Below are positions 55,100 through 63,894 of a stretch of 64,000 nucleotides of DNA, piece after piece. Positions within the stretch are counted from its first letter, which is position 1; every line of letters starts with the position of its first letter. The notes under the pieces were generated by a model, which did no database searches, had not been told where the DNA came from, and worked only from the letters and a program-made list of their open reading frames with translations. The stretch is from Planctomycetota bacterium (lineage in GTDB: Bacteria; Planctomycetota; Planctomycetia; Pirellulales; Pirellulaceae), in assembly GCA_017303505.1 (NCBI GenBank), contig JAFLCP010000009.1, positions 21,597 to 85,596 on the forward strand, in the 5' to 3' direction. The position numbers were made by a program, and so were the translations under genes.

Positions 55100-56941
55100 A
55101 TGCCCAGATTTCGCAACATGCGCTCGGTGGTTAACGACCTTCAACAGGGAGGGCGTCTGCTGATTTATGATGAACCTATCAGCGCTAGATTGGAAATTGC
55201 GGAGATTCAGCGGCGACTCTATTTGCGACAAGCACCGGCGGTTCTATTTACCAAGGTAGATGGCTGTCGCTTTCCCATGTTGGCCAATTTGTTTGGTTCG
55301 CTCGACCAAGCACGTTATGTGTTTCGCGATACCATCGATCGAGTTCGCCGCGCTATCGAACTCAAGATCGATCCCCAAGCTGCACTTCGAAATCCGCTGC
55401 GATATACCACCGCACCGTTCGTTGCGTGGACCATGCTACCGCGATCTGTATCTCGTGGTCCTGTGCTCAAGAATCGATGCCGGATTTCGGACTTGCCCCA
55501 GTTGATCTCGTGGCCCGATGACGGCGGTCCATTCGTGACACTCCCGCAAGTACTCAGTCAGTCGCTGACCAGCCCCAAGTTAAGTGGCTGTAACTTGGGC
55601 ATGTATCGAGTTCAATTGTCGGGAAACCGCTACCAGCCAGACCAGCAAGTAGGCTTACACTATCAACTGCATCGAGGAATCGGCGTTCATCACCATGAAG
55701 CGATTCAACAGGGTAAGCCATTTCGCGTCAACATCTTTGTCGGTGGTTCGCCGGCTATGAAGGTAGCGGCAGTGATGCCGTTACCTGAAGGCATGAGTGA
55801 GTTAACGTTTGCCGGTGCACTTGCGGGTCATCGCATTCCCATGATCACATCCCCACACCATGCTCCGATTTATGCCGATGCAGACTTCTGTATCGTAGGC
55901 GAAATTGCACCAGGCGAACTGTTGCCCGAAGGACCGTTTGGCGATCATCTTGGGTACTATGCGAAAATCCATGATTTTCCTGTTCTCACCGTAAAAGAAG
56001 TATATCATCGCGATGATGCCATCTGGCCGTTTACGGTAGTGGGGCGACCACCCCAAGAAGACACGACCTTCGGTGAGTTAATCCACGAGTTAACCGGCCC
56101 CATCATTCCTACGGTCTTGCCAGGAGTGAAAGCAGTCCATGCCGTTGATGCCGCAGGTGTTCATCCTTTGTTGCTAGCCATCGGTAGCGAAAGGTATACC
56201 CCCTACAGAAAACCGAGCCGCCCTCAAGAGTTGCTCACGCAGGCATCAGCCATCTTGGGGCAAGGTCAAATGTCACTCGCCAAATATCTCTTCATCATTG
56301 ATCAGGCGGACGATCCTCAACTCGACATCCATGACATAGAACAATTTCTTATACACTGGTTGCAGCGAGTGAACTTCCAGCGTGACATTCATTTCCACAC
56401 ATGTACGACGATCGACACGCTTGACTATAGTGGATCTGGATTCAACGAGGGCTCAAAGGTTGTTATTGCCGCTCAAGGTGCCCCGCGACGTACGCTTATA
56501 CGATCTATCGACGGCATGATTTTGCCGGACGGTCCGTTTCATTCGCCTCAGCTCGCCTTGCCCGGTGTCGTGGCGCTCGAAGGGGCGAAATTCGTGGACT
56601 ACAAGTCTGCCGCTCAGCAAGTGGAAGGGTTTTGTCAACAATTGCAAGCGAACTCTGATTCACAGCGGCCCGCTTTGATCGTGATTGTCGACGATTCGAA
56701 GTTTGCAGCTCAAACACTCAACAACTTTCTCTGGATGACCTTTACTCGCAGTGATCCAGCCCGCGACATTTACGGCACGGCCTCATTTATTGAGAACAAG
56801 CATTGGGGTTGCCAAGAGACATTGGTTATCGATGCGCGGATCAAGCCGCATCATGCACCACCGCTCATTGAAGATCCGCAAGTCACCGCCAAGATCGATG
56901 CTATCGCTGCCCGTGGTCTCCCTATTTCGAAATATCTCTAA
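55100..56941 (+). CDS. UbiD-family (prenylated-FMN) decarboxylase
   Basis: 613 residues. Core motifs of the family: CNLGMYRVQLSGNRYQPDQQ, GLHYQLHRGIGVHHHEA, MSELTFAGALAGHRI and LLPEGPFGDHLGYYAKI, which holds the acidic residues of the E-R-E triad; ENKHWGCQETLVIDARIKP lies near the C terminus. It could decarboxylate 4-hydroxy-3-polyprenylbenzoate or a related aromatic acid (menaquinone pathway in many planctomycetes); no ubiX partner is in the window, so the substrate is open. 39 bases upstream of the SDR gene. Confidence 0.92.
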   Translation: MPRFRNMRSVVNDLQQGGRLLIYDEPISARLEIAEIQRRLYLRQAPAVLFTKVDGCRFPMLANLFGSLDQARYVFRDTIDRVRRAIELKIDPQAALRNPLRYTTAPFVAWTMLPRSVSRGPVLKNRCRISDLPQLISWPDDGGPFVTLPQVLSQSLTSPKLSGCNLGMYRVQLSGNRYQPDQQVGLHYQLHRGIGVHHHEAIQQGKPFRVNIFVGGSPAMKVAAVMPLPEGMSELTFAGALAGHRIPMITSPHHAPIYADADFCIVGEIAPGELLPEGPFGDHLGYYAKIHDFPVLTVKEVYHRDDAIWPFTVVGRPPQEDTTFGELIHELTGPIIPTVLPGVKAVHAVDAAGVHPLLLAIGSERYTPYRKPSRPQELLTQASAILGQGQMSLAKYLFIIDQADDPQLDIHDIEQFLIHWLQRVNFQRDIHFHTCTTIDTLDYSGSGFNEGSKVVIAAQGAPRRTLIRSIDGMILPDGPFHSPQLALPGVVALEGAKFVDYKSAAQQVEGFCQQLQANSDSQRPALIVIVDDSKFAAQTLNNFLWMTFTRSDPARDIYGTASFIENKHWGCQETLVIDARIKPHHAPPLIEDPQVTAKIDAIAARGLPISKYL

Positions 56942-56980
56942 GCACTTTTTGATCAACGATTGGATACAGGTAGGAAGCGA

Positions 56981-57832
56981 ATGTCGGATTCAACATGGAA
57001 CCTCGAGGTCGAAAGTCGTGAGCAGCGATTACAGAGATTGTTCGGTGAGCAACAACCAGTAGCTTGGATTACTGGCTCTGCTGCGAATCGCGTGGGACGT
57101 CACGTCGCCAAGTATCTATTTGCTCATGGCTATCGAATTGTGGTGCACGCGCGCTCTTCCGTTCAGGAAGGCGAAGCGGGTGTTAAGCAACTCAACGCAA
57201 TCTGTCCTAATTCGGCGATGTTGGTGGTGGGTGACGTTGCAGAGGAAGCATTCGCCAAACGCGCGATAGCGGAGATTCAAGCGGGCTTTGGTCGCTTGGA
57301 TGTGTTGGTGAATTCGGCAGCGATTTGGGATCCGGTTCCATTGGATCAGGTGACCAAGCGAGAGCTGCAGCGAAATTACGATGCCAATGTGATTGGGACG
57401 TTTTTATGTTCGCAACAAGCGGGGCAATTGATGCGTGACCAATCGCATGGAGGAGCGATCATCAATATTGGCGACTGGGCTATTGAACGTCCCTATGCAG
57501 GATTTTCGGCTTACTTTCCTAGCAAGGCGGCGATCCCTGGTTTGACACGCTGTTTGGCTGTGGAGATGTCGGCGCTTAATCCGGCTATTCGGGTTAATGC
57601 CATATTGCCTGGCCCCGTGAAAGTTCCTGACGAGATGACGTTGGAGGCGAGAAAGAAGTTGATGGAGCAGTGTTTATTGAAGCGAGAAGGAACTGCACAG
57701 GACATTGCGGAGGGGAGCTTATTCTTGGCGGAAGCTCCATTTATAACAGGAGTCTGTTTAGCGATTGATGGTGGCCGCCTTCTCTATGGCGCCCCTTCCA
57801 CCGACTCCACCGCGCACCCTTCAGAAGTTTGA
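56981..57832 (+). CDS. Short-chain reductase, pteridine-reductase/FolM-like
   Basis: 283 residues. The NADP-binding start is WITGSAANRVGRHVAKYLFA, with VVHARSS suiting NADPH. At the active site the usual Ser is replaced by Asp: IINIGDWAIERPYAG precedes the Tyr/Lys of YFPSK, with Asp 13 residues before Tyr. This Asp-Tyr-Lys set is typical of PTR1/FolM-type pteridine reductases, so a dihydropterin or dihydrofolate reductase role is possible. The ATG at 56981 has AGGAAG just upstream; the TTG 21 bases earlier is less likely. Possibly co-transcribed with the UbiD-like gene. Confidence 0.85.
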   Translation: MSDSTWNLEVESREQRLQRLFGEQQPVAWITGSAANRVGRHVAKYLFAHGYRIVVHARSSVQEGEAGVKQLNAICPNSAMLVVGDVAEEAFAKRAIAEIQAGFGRLDVLVNSAAIWDPVPLDQVTKRELQRNYDANVIGTFLCSQQAGQLMRDQSHGGAIINIGDWAIERPYAGFSAYFPSKAAIPGLTRCLAVEMSALNPAIRVNAILPGPVKVPDEMTLEARKKLMEQCLLKREGTAQDIAEGSLFLAEAPFITGVCLAIDGGRLLYGAPSTDSTAHPSEV

Positions 57833-57886
57833 ACACTTCCTCACTGAATCACTGAAAACTGAAAACTGAACCACTTCCCCACTATC

Positions 57887-57927
57887 AAAAAAAACAAGCC
57901 CGTTCTGACTTCCGAGTCAGAACGGGC
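57887..57927 (-). terminator. Intrinsic terminator of the YTV protein gene
   Basis: A 13-bp perfect stem (57898-57910 with 57915-57927) and loop TCCG. On the minus strand it is followed by TTGTTTTTTTTG. It may also stop read-through from the SDR gene. Confidence 0.9.
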
Positions 57928-57993
57928 CGTTTGAGATTATCGTCCAGATACACTTCCAGCTAGTGGAAGTATGTTGGGATCACAGGCTCAACC

Positions 57994-59697
57994 TTAGCAA
58001 CCGCAGCCGCAATCGACTGGAGCTGCACAGCCGCAATCCGAACCACCGAAGATGCGGTTCAGAAGACGACCACCGAAGAGACCGCTACCGAGCAATCCAC
58101 CGCGACCGGATACTGGGCATCCAACCGTTACAGGAACTTGTTCGCAAACAACTCGCTTAACGCAGCGGGTGTAGGTGTAAGGAACTTGCTTCGATACACA
58201 GCGAGCAACCTTTACGGTGTAGGTGTAAGGAACTGCTTTGCATGTGGTGCATGGAACCGACTTGGTGCAGGTTTCTGGAACAACTTTGCAAACTGTGTAG
58301 TTGCAAACTTGAGTTTTGCATTCAGGAACCATTTTGCAAGTGGTGTAGCATACATCTTTTACACGCTGTTCGCATACGATGCGGCAGGTGGTGTAGGTGC
58401 AGGTCTTGCTGCGGCATTCTGGAACCATCTTGCAGGTCGTGTAGGTGCAAACCTTGGTGCGTGGTTCGCAAACCATTCGGCAAACGGTGTAGGTGCAGGT
58501 CTTGGTCTTGCACTCAGGAACCATTTTGCAGGTGGTGTAGCAAACTGTTCGGCTGCGAGGTTCGCAAACGATACGGCAAGTTGTATAGGTGCAGGTCTTG
58601 CTGCGGCATTCTGGAACCATCTTGCAAACCGTATAGGTGCAGGTCTTGGTTCGGCATTCAGGAACCATCTTGCAGACGGTGTATGGAACAACCTTCTTGC
58701 AAACTTCCTTTTCATAGCGAACGCAGTTGATGGTGCGTTCTTCGCAGCTTGGTACCCAGACCTTCTTGCAGATGGTCTTAGGTGGGCATTGTACGCATTC
58801 TACTCGGCATTCGCCTGGGCAGTATACGTTGCGGCAAGTAGCCGAATCAAATACCCATTTACCTGGCTCGCGAACTGTTTTGCGAATCACAGGACCGGCA
58901 ACTTCTTCAGTGACCGTTTCCCACTTGCCGGTGTTAACTTTAATCGTACGAGTATAGTTAACAGGCTTGGTGGTGGTATAAAGAACTTCTCGTTCGCGTG
59001 TTTCTTGAACAGGAACCATTACGGTGTAGTTGATGGTTCGTTCTTTGGTTTCACGTACAGGAACCATAACCGTGTAGTTGATAACCTTTTCATGGGTTTC
59101 GTATACAGGCTTGGAAACTGTGTAGTTGATAACCTTTTGGTGTGTCTCATGCACTGGCTTCATCACTGTGTAGTTGATAACCTTTTCACGGGTTTCATAC
59201 ACAGGTTTAGCAACAGTGTAGTTAATGGTCTTCTGGTGTGTTTCGTACACAGGCTTCATCACTGTGTAGTTAACAACCTTCGAGTGTGTTTCATATACGG
59301 GCTTGCGAACCGTATATGCAACTTGCTTGGTGTGTGTTTCGTATACTGGCTTCATAACCGTGTACGAACGAGTTGCTTGGCGATTTTCGCGCACAACTTT
59401 GTTCACCGTGTAGCTAACTTCACGGTAGGTCGTTTCTGGCACGTATTTCACGCCATTGCGAACCTGATCTTCGTACACAACTTCAGAAACCGTCTTTGTT
59501 CCGGTGAACTGCTGTGGTTCGTACACAACCTTGCGAACAGTTTTCATCACTGTATGGCAGGCTGGTACTTCACAGCAGCTAACCACGCTGCCTTCGCAGT
59601 TTTGGTAGCTGATTGCGCTATATGAAGCGTCAGCGACCCGGGCCGAAAAGACAGCCAAAAGGGCCGCCAAAATCGGCAGAGTCAAAAGCCTTCTCAT
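57994..59697 (-). CDS. Planctomycete YTV-repeat cell-envelope protein, cysteine-rich
   Basis: 567 residues with a signal peptide (about 1-24). Known relatives are large secreted proteins of the planctomycete cell wall. Residues 112-239 hold eight 16-residue repeats of the type YTVMKPVYETHQKVIN, without cysteine. After a spacer with PGECRVECVQCPPKTICKK come nine more 16-residue repeats (339-482) of the type YTVCKMVPECRSKTCT, with up to three Cys each. The C terminus is Gly-rich (GLLGSGLFGGRLLNRIFGG) and ends DCGCGC. Probably a disulfide-cross-linked structural protein. It is strongly terminated and divergent from rex. Confidence 0.92.
   Translation of the reverse strand: MRRLLTLPILAALLAVFSARVADASYSAISYQNCEGSVVSCCEVPACHTVMKTVRKVVYEPQQFTGTKTVSEVVYEDQVRNGVKYVPETTYREVSYTVNKVVRENRQATRSYTVMKPVYETHTKQVAYTVRKPVYETHSKVVNYTVMKPVYETHQKTINYTVAKPVYETREKVINYTVMKPVHETHQKVINYTVSKPVYETHEKVINYTVMVPVRETKERTINYTVMVPVQETREREVLYTTTKPVNYTRTIKVNTGKWETVTEEVAGPVIRKTVREPGKWVFDSATCRNVYCPGECRVECVQCPPKTICKKVWVPSCEERTINCVRYEKEVCKKVVPYTVCKMVPECRTKTCTYTVCKMVPECRSKTCTYTTCRIVCEPRSRTVCYTTCKMVPECKTKTCTYTVCRMVCEPRTKVCTYTTCKMVPECRSKTCTYTTCRIVCEQRVKDVCYTTCKMVPECKTQVCNYTVCKVVPETCTKSVPCTTCKAVPYTYTVKVARCVSKQVPYTYTRCVKRVVCEQVPVTVGCPVSGRGGLLGSGLFGGRLLNRIFGGSDCGCAAPVDCGCGC
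58252..58683 (-). repeat. Nine cysteine-rich 48-bp coding repeats
   Basis: Encodes units Y-T-[VT]-C-[KR]-[MI]-V-[PC]-E-C/P-R-x-K-x-C-T, in which Cys occupies positions 4, 10 and 15 in most units; alternate units have Cys at position 8 instead of 10. Same 16-residue period as the cysteine-free array upstream in the gene. Confidence 0.88.
58981..59364 (-). repeat. Eight cysteine-free 48-bp coding repeats
   Basis: Encodes units of the form Y-T-V-M-K-P-V-Y-E-T-H-x-K-V-I-N. The last two units drift (MVPVRETKERTIN, MVPVQETREREVL). Confidence 0.88.
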
Positions 59698-60120
59698 TTC
59701 CCGTCTCCTTGAACACTCTCAAACTAATGCTGGACGCAGTATCTGGCTTGGCGATCCCATTTATCGCCAATATTTGCCCGGGCGTATTTCTCAGCTCTCT
59801 CAACCACTCAACCAGGGGTCTACAAATGCGGCATTCTCAACTGGGTCCGTCGACCATCCTCCTAAAGCGTCGACGAGTTGAGTTCCGCTCCTGGGCAAAA
59901 TGGGAGCATCAGCGAAAAATTACCCTTCGCAACATCTACATCGTCTACATAGCTGCAGCTGAATAAGAAATTTGGAACCAATAGGTTAGTTAGGCAACTT
60001 TGGTGCTTTTTGGCAACACAATGTTGCCGGTAGTATCGTTTATTCCATCTAGCTGCAATGATTCGCTGCCCCGTATAAACAAATGATTGCGACCATCCCA
60101 CCAAAATGGAGGCGACATCC
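59698..60120. other. Divergent intergenic region, YTV gene / rex
   Basis: About 420 bases with no recognised gene; it holds the promoters for both neighbours, one palindrome (separate entry) and the GGAGG Shine-Dalgarno of rex at 60108-60112. Confidence 0.5.
60012..60028. promoter_or_regulatory. Palindrome upstream of rex
   Basis: Perfect inverted repeat GGCAACA-CAA-TGTTGCC, about 95 bases before the rex start. Position and symmetry suit an operator, possibly autoregulatory, but the half-sites do not match the usual Rex box (TTGTG-N6-CACAA). Confidence 0.4.
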
Positions 60121-60843
60121 ATGCCCACCCAACCTGACGATGACATGACGTCCCACGAAGGGCCTGCGCACGTACTTGGCATGATTCCCGCCGCTTCCGC
60201 AAACCGACTCGGCATCTACCTTCGAGAGCTAGAGCGCCTCGAAAGAACCGAAATCTCCACCGTAAACAGTCGCCAGCTCAGTGAGAATCTGGGCTGGAGC
60301 GACGCCCAAATTCGACGCGATCTAGCGGTGTTTGGCCTCTTCGGTCGCCGAGGAGTTGGCTATACCGTCAAGGAACTTGCAGCCTCCATCCGCCAGATAC
60401 TTGGAATCAATCGCAATTGGGACGTGATCTTGATTGGGGTCGGAAACCTCGGTCGAGCGTTGGCCGGTTATCGAGGATTCGCCAGCAATGGCTATCGCTT
60501 GGTCGCCGCCTTTGATAACAACCCAGCCCTCATTGGGACAAAAATCGCCAATGCTCCCATTTACAGCGTCGAACGACTTGAAGAACTAGTACCGACACTA
60601 CAAGCTCAATTGGCGATTCTGGCCGTCCCGGTCGACCACGCTCCGCCGTTAGCCCAGCGGCTATCGCAATGCGGGATCCAAGGCATACTAAATTTCGCAC
60701 CTGTGATTCTGAAACCGGTCCAAACCGACATCACGTGCGTCGACGTTGACCTGGCTCTGGAACTGCAACGCCTAGTGTTTGCTGTGGTGAGCCGCGATCG
60801 CTCCCGCCGCGACCTGGAATCAACGCCGGAAGACGCGACTTAA
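60121..60843 (+). CDS. rex: Redox-sensing transcriptional repressor Rex
   Basis: About 240 residues. The N-terminal winged helix is SRQLSENLGWSDAQIRRDLA with GRRGVGYTVKEL; the Rossmann NADH-binding half starts VILIGVGNLGRALAGY and includes VAAFDNNPALIG and ILNFAPV. It senses the NADH/NAD+ ratio and represses fermentative and respiratory genes when NADH is low. The ATG at 60121 sits eight bases after GGAGG and is preferred over the ATG at 60106. A functional link with the hydrogenase, which also trades in NAD(P)H, is attractive but unproven. Confidence 0.95.
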   Translation: MPTQPDDDMTSHEGPAHVLGMIPAASANRLGIYLRELERLERTEISTVNSRQLSENLGWSDAQIRRDLAVFGLFGRRGVGYTVKELAASIRQILGINRNWDVILIGVGNLGRALAGYRGFASNGYRLVAAFDNNPALIGTKIANAPIYSVERLEELVPTLQAQLAILAVPVDHAPPLAQRLSQCGIQGILNFAPVILKPVQTDITCVDVDLALELQRLVFAVVSRDRSRRDLESTPEDAT

Positions 60844-61219
60844 ACCTAGTACGTAAAACAAGTTACAACAAATCGAAGATTTTGCAGCTCGATTTTCAAA
60901 ACCCGCGTTTTCAAAATCGACTCCCTGGTGTATTCTCTACGCCATCACTGGGGGCCCGGTGATTTGGTCCGAAACCGCACCACAAGTGCCGGTTTAGGCC
61001 CTTGCCACACTTCCCCAATGGATAAAATAAAAGTAGACGCAGCGGATCGAGTGTTTGCGGAAGAAAAGAATTCAGTAACTGAACGCTCTCGCAGAGATTC
61101 GTGTCCTAAAGTAGTCTTGGCAGATGGAGAAGAGACGGCTATTGTCAACTCTTCGACACAGCGAGCAATCGTGACGATCTGCTGAGTAGATTTAGCTGAG
61201 ATAATACAGCTGAAAACAC
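60844..61219. other. Intergenic region with two hairpins
   Basis: About 375 bases between rex and tRNA-Gln. A 14-bp inverted repeat with one C-C mismatch (60889-60902 with 60907-60920) and an 8-bp GC-rich hairpin (60944-60951 with 60956-60963) follow each other. Neither has a T tail. The short open frames here do not look protein-like. It may hold rex 3' structures or a small RNA. Confidence 0.5.
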
Positions 61220-61290
61220 TGCCTGGTGGTGTAATGGCAACACAGAGGTTTTTGGAGCCTTTATTCTAGGTTCGAGTCCTAGCCGGGCAG
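61220..61290 (+). tRNA. tRNA-Gln (TTG)
   Basis: 71 bases fold into a cloverleaf: acceptor TGCCTGG with CCGGGCA, D loop GTAATGGCAAC, anticodon loop TTTTGGA (anticodon TTG), T arm CTAGG-TTCGAGT-CCTAG. CCA is not encoded. Confidence 0.93.
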
Positions 61291-61301
61291 CTTTCCAAAC
61301 G

Positions 61302-61334
61302 AAAAAAGGTCTGGTTTCAACCAGACCTTTTTTT
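61302..61334 (+). terminator. Terminator after tRNA-Gln
   Basis: AAAAAAGGTCTGG / CCAGACCTTTTTT, a 13-bp stem (7 bp plus A-T extension) with loop TTTCAA and a T run. Near-symmetric, so it can also serve the minus-strand gene ending at 61364. Confidence 0.92.
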
Positions 61335-61363
61335 ATGTAACTACCGATCCGCTAGGCTGACGA

Positions 61364-61720
61364 TCAGATCGACGCCAGTTCCGAATCCAGTGCTATTTCA
61401 CTTGCCGTATCGCTGGCCACATCGGTGGTTGGCGCTGCAGTACGACGGCGGCGTTTCTTGCCCCTTGTAGCGATCCATTCCTTGGTCATCACTTCAAAGA
61501 CCTCAGGGCTCTCATAACGCACGATATTCTTGCCTTCCGGCATTGGTCCGATTAACCCACGAAATACGGGAAGACCTCGCAGCGCTAAGTCCGTGCTGCT
61601 ATCGTCCACCCCAATTTGGGTATGGCTTTCCAAAATTGGCTCGCAATTTGGAAAATCTCGGATGCGCAGCGTTCCGTCACTGGCGCGGGTCACAATTCTA
61701 AAGGTGTCTTTCTTAGCCAT
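61364..61720 (-). CDS. Hypothetical protein, 118 residues
   Basis: I do not recognise a family. The protein starts MAKKDTFRIVTRASDGTLRI, has a compact middle part (GLPVFRGLIGPMPEG) and a basic patch (RGKKRRRR) before an acidic, Ala/Ser/Thr-rich tail. The start is well supported by GGAGAGG upstream of the ATG at 61720. No membrane segment or signal. It lies between two tRNA genes. Confidence 0.72.
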   Translation of the reverse strand: MAKKDTFRIVTRASDGTLRIRDFPNCEPILESHTQIGVDDSSTDLALRGLPVFRGLIGPMPEGKNIVRYESPEVFEVMTKEWIATRGKKRRRRTAAPTTDVASDTASEIALDSELASI

Positions 61721-62002
61721 TCATCCTCTCCACGGAACGATTCGCCATGCGGAAATATTTCCGCCCACAGACATCTTCGACTCATTAGGGTCGACTATTT
61801 CGAAATAGTTTCGCCGGTTATCGCCATTGAAAAATAACGCTCAACTGACAGAACCGTCACATTGCGACTTAGTCCATACTTTAGCTGGGGCCCAAACCGT
61901 AAATCTCGCCCAATGCACGCCAATTGGGCCTTGTTTGTAACCGATTTAGAATGTATCAATTACGAACGCTTAAGCACTAAGCTTGTCTAGTGTTTAGGTC
62001 CC

Positions 62003-62084
62003 GGAGGGTATCCGAATGGTTAGGGGGCTGATTCGAAATCAGTTGCCGGGTGACCGGTTGCGGGTTCGACTCCCGTGCCCTCCG
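62003..62084 (+). tRNA. tRNA-Ser (CGA)
   Basis: 82 bases: acceptor GGAGGGT with GCCCTCC, anticodon stem GCTGA/TCAGT with loop TTCGAAA (anticodon CGA), a long variable arm as expected for Ser, T loop TTCGACT. CCA is not encoded; a T-rich stretch follows. Confidence 0.94.
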
Positions 62085-62119
62085 CTTTTTCTTTCTGGCA
62101 CAAGCTTCTTCGCTGAAGC

Positions 62120-63568
62120 CTAAACCGCATTACGGGCTTCTGCTGCCCCCGCGAGTTTGCTCAGCATCTGATCTACGTCGTTGGCAACGATAACCCCGTA
62201 ATTGATTGCACCCAACCAACCGCTCATGATGATGCCAACACTACCGGCATGATAGAGTCCACGCACTTTATCTGGCAAGCTTCGACTTACGGCTAGACCT
62301 TCGAACTTGGTCCCGAAACTCGCGCCGCTAACGTGTTTGGTGTAATGATGAAACGTGATCGGTGTGGCCGCATCGATCAACTCGATTCTCTCACGGCAAT
62401 TGGGCACGTACTTTTCTAGCGCATCGAGAGTCGTTTCAATGAGATCCTGCTTGCTGGCGTTGTATTCCTCTTCACTTAGATTCGCCCAATCTTCCCAACG
62501 CGCATTGGTGCTGCTCACGATGGCATGACGTGTTTTTCCCGTCGGACGCGTTCGAGGATAGTAGAAACTGAAGGTACGGCTGGTGATATCTCGCGACAGC
62601 AACAAATCCGTGCGGAAAGAATTGGCGGTCGAAGAGAACAACAAGTCACCGGTTTCTTCCGGAATATGCTCATCCGGTTTCAATGCCATATAAACTTGCG
62701 TACTGCTGTTGTTGAGTCGAACAGCGCGTGCTTGATCGATGAAGTCTTTGTCGAATTTATCTTCACCCACAAATTGAAATATTGTGGATCGCAAATTCGC
62801 ATTGCTTACTACCGCTTTGCAACCGATGCGTCGGCCATTGACTTCGACCGCTTGCACGGCGCCGTTCTCGACAATGACTTTCTGAACGTCACAGCGGATG
62901 CGAACGTCAACACCGTTCTTTTCCATTTCCGCTTGCATCTTACCTACTAGGTCATCCGTTCCACCTTCGTAGATATAGACGCCCTTGCTCATGAAATTAG
63001 AAAACACAATACCGTACGTGATGGCTGGATCTTCTAAGGTCGAACCGTTGGCGTAGGTGATGGGCTCCATCAGAAGCCGAACAATATCTTCACGCCCTGG
63101 GAAAAACTTATCGAACAACTGTCGGGTGGTGACATTCTGGTCGTCATAAAAATTCATTCCGCGGGCGGTATCAAAGAATGTCTTGACCGTTTCACGCTCG
63201 ACACCAAACTGATTTACTAACAGTTCGGTGAAGTCCTCGCGGTTATACGTGGTTGTCAACGAGAACATGGGGTTGTCGAAACGCACGTTTTTGAGTGGAA
63301 CGATATTATCGGCAATAGCATCGTTCCAATAGCGACGGCAACTCTTGAGCATTCCAGCGGGAAAGCCATGGAGCGAAATATCAAAGATATGGCTCCCTGG
63401 TCGTCGAAACCATGTGGCCAAACCACCGAGCTTATAATGCTGTTCGAGCAAAAGTACGGAATAGCCCGAGCGACCGAGCATATTGGCGGCCGTCATTCCA
63501 GCCAAGCCGCTTCCAATAACTACAATGTCGTAGGAATCCTTGGCACCTTGTAAGAAATCGCGTGGCAT
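62120..63568 (-). CDS. FAD-dependent oxidoreductase, phytoene desaturase / carotenoid isomerase-like
   Basis: 482 residues. The dinucleotide-binding start is [20 protein letters not shown] with [16 protein letters not shown], and the C-terminal FAD motif is [20 protein letters not shown]. The layout matches the CrtI/CrtISO/retinol-saturase superfamily. It may act on carotenoids or related isoprenoids; no crtB or other carotenoid gene is in the window, so the substrate is open. Confidence 0.87.
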   Translation of the reverse strand: MPRDFLQGAKDSYDIVVIGSGLAGMTAANMLGRSGYSVLLLEQHYKLGGLATWFRRPGSHIFDISLHGFPAGMLKSCRRYWNDAIADNIVPLKNVRFDNPMFSLTTTYNREDFTELLVNQFGVERETVKTFFDTARGMNFYDDQNVTTRQLFDKFFPGREDIVRLLMEPITYANGSTLEDPAITYGIVFSNFMSKGVYIYEGGTDDLVGKMQAEMEKNGVDVRIRCDVQKVIVENGAVQAVEVNGRRIGCKAVVSNANLRSTIFQFVGEDKFDKDFIDQARAVRLNNSSTQVYMALKPDEHIPEETGDLLFSSTANSFRTDLLLSRDITSRTFSFYYPRTRPTGKTRHAIVSSTNARWEDWANLSEEEYNASKQDLIETTLDALEKYVPNCRERIELIDAATPITFHHYTKHVSGASFGTKFEGLAVSRSLPDKVRGLYHAGSVGIIMSGWLGAINYGVIVANDVDQMLSKLAGAAEARNAV

Positions 63569-63810
63569 GGCAACCCAAATCTCGATGGAAAACGGCTGGA
63601 ACGGGCGATGCCGCTTTCGAATACAGGGGCGGCATGGAACTACACGGAAGCGACCGAAGAGACAAGCACCTTCGATGTCGACAGCGTAGCATCAAGGCAA
63701 GTCAGAAAATGACCGCATTACGGGCCATAGCATACCCGTATTTTAGGCCCTTGTCTTGGGGCCCAGCTCCCAAGAAAGTGCGCTTGCAAGAAACTGGGGC
63801 TGTAAGAAAG

Positions 63811-63894
63811 TGCGGATAAGAGGAGTCGAACCTCCACGACCTTTCGGTCACTAGAACCTGAATCTAGCGCGTCTGCCAATTCCGCCATATCCGC
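63811..63894 (-). tRNA. tRNA-Leu (CAG)
   Basis: 84 bases on the minus strand: acceptor GCGGATA with TATCCGC, D-arm TGGCGGAATTGGCAGACGC, anticodon stem CTAGA/TCTAG with loop TTCAGGT (anticodon CAG), variable arm GACCGAAAGGTC, T loop TTCGACT. CCA is not encoded. Confidence 0.94.

Noticed and set aside
58138..59625. Long plus-strand open frame of 495 codons opposite the YTV gene
   Set aside because: It is the antisense shadow of 48-base coding repeats that happen to lack stops on the other strand; the minus-strand protein has a signal peptide and family repeats.
60928..61185. 85-codon plus frame between rex and tRNA-Gln
   Set aside because: No Shine-Dalgarno, no family resemblance, and it spans a strong hairpin; a chance frame is more likely.
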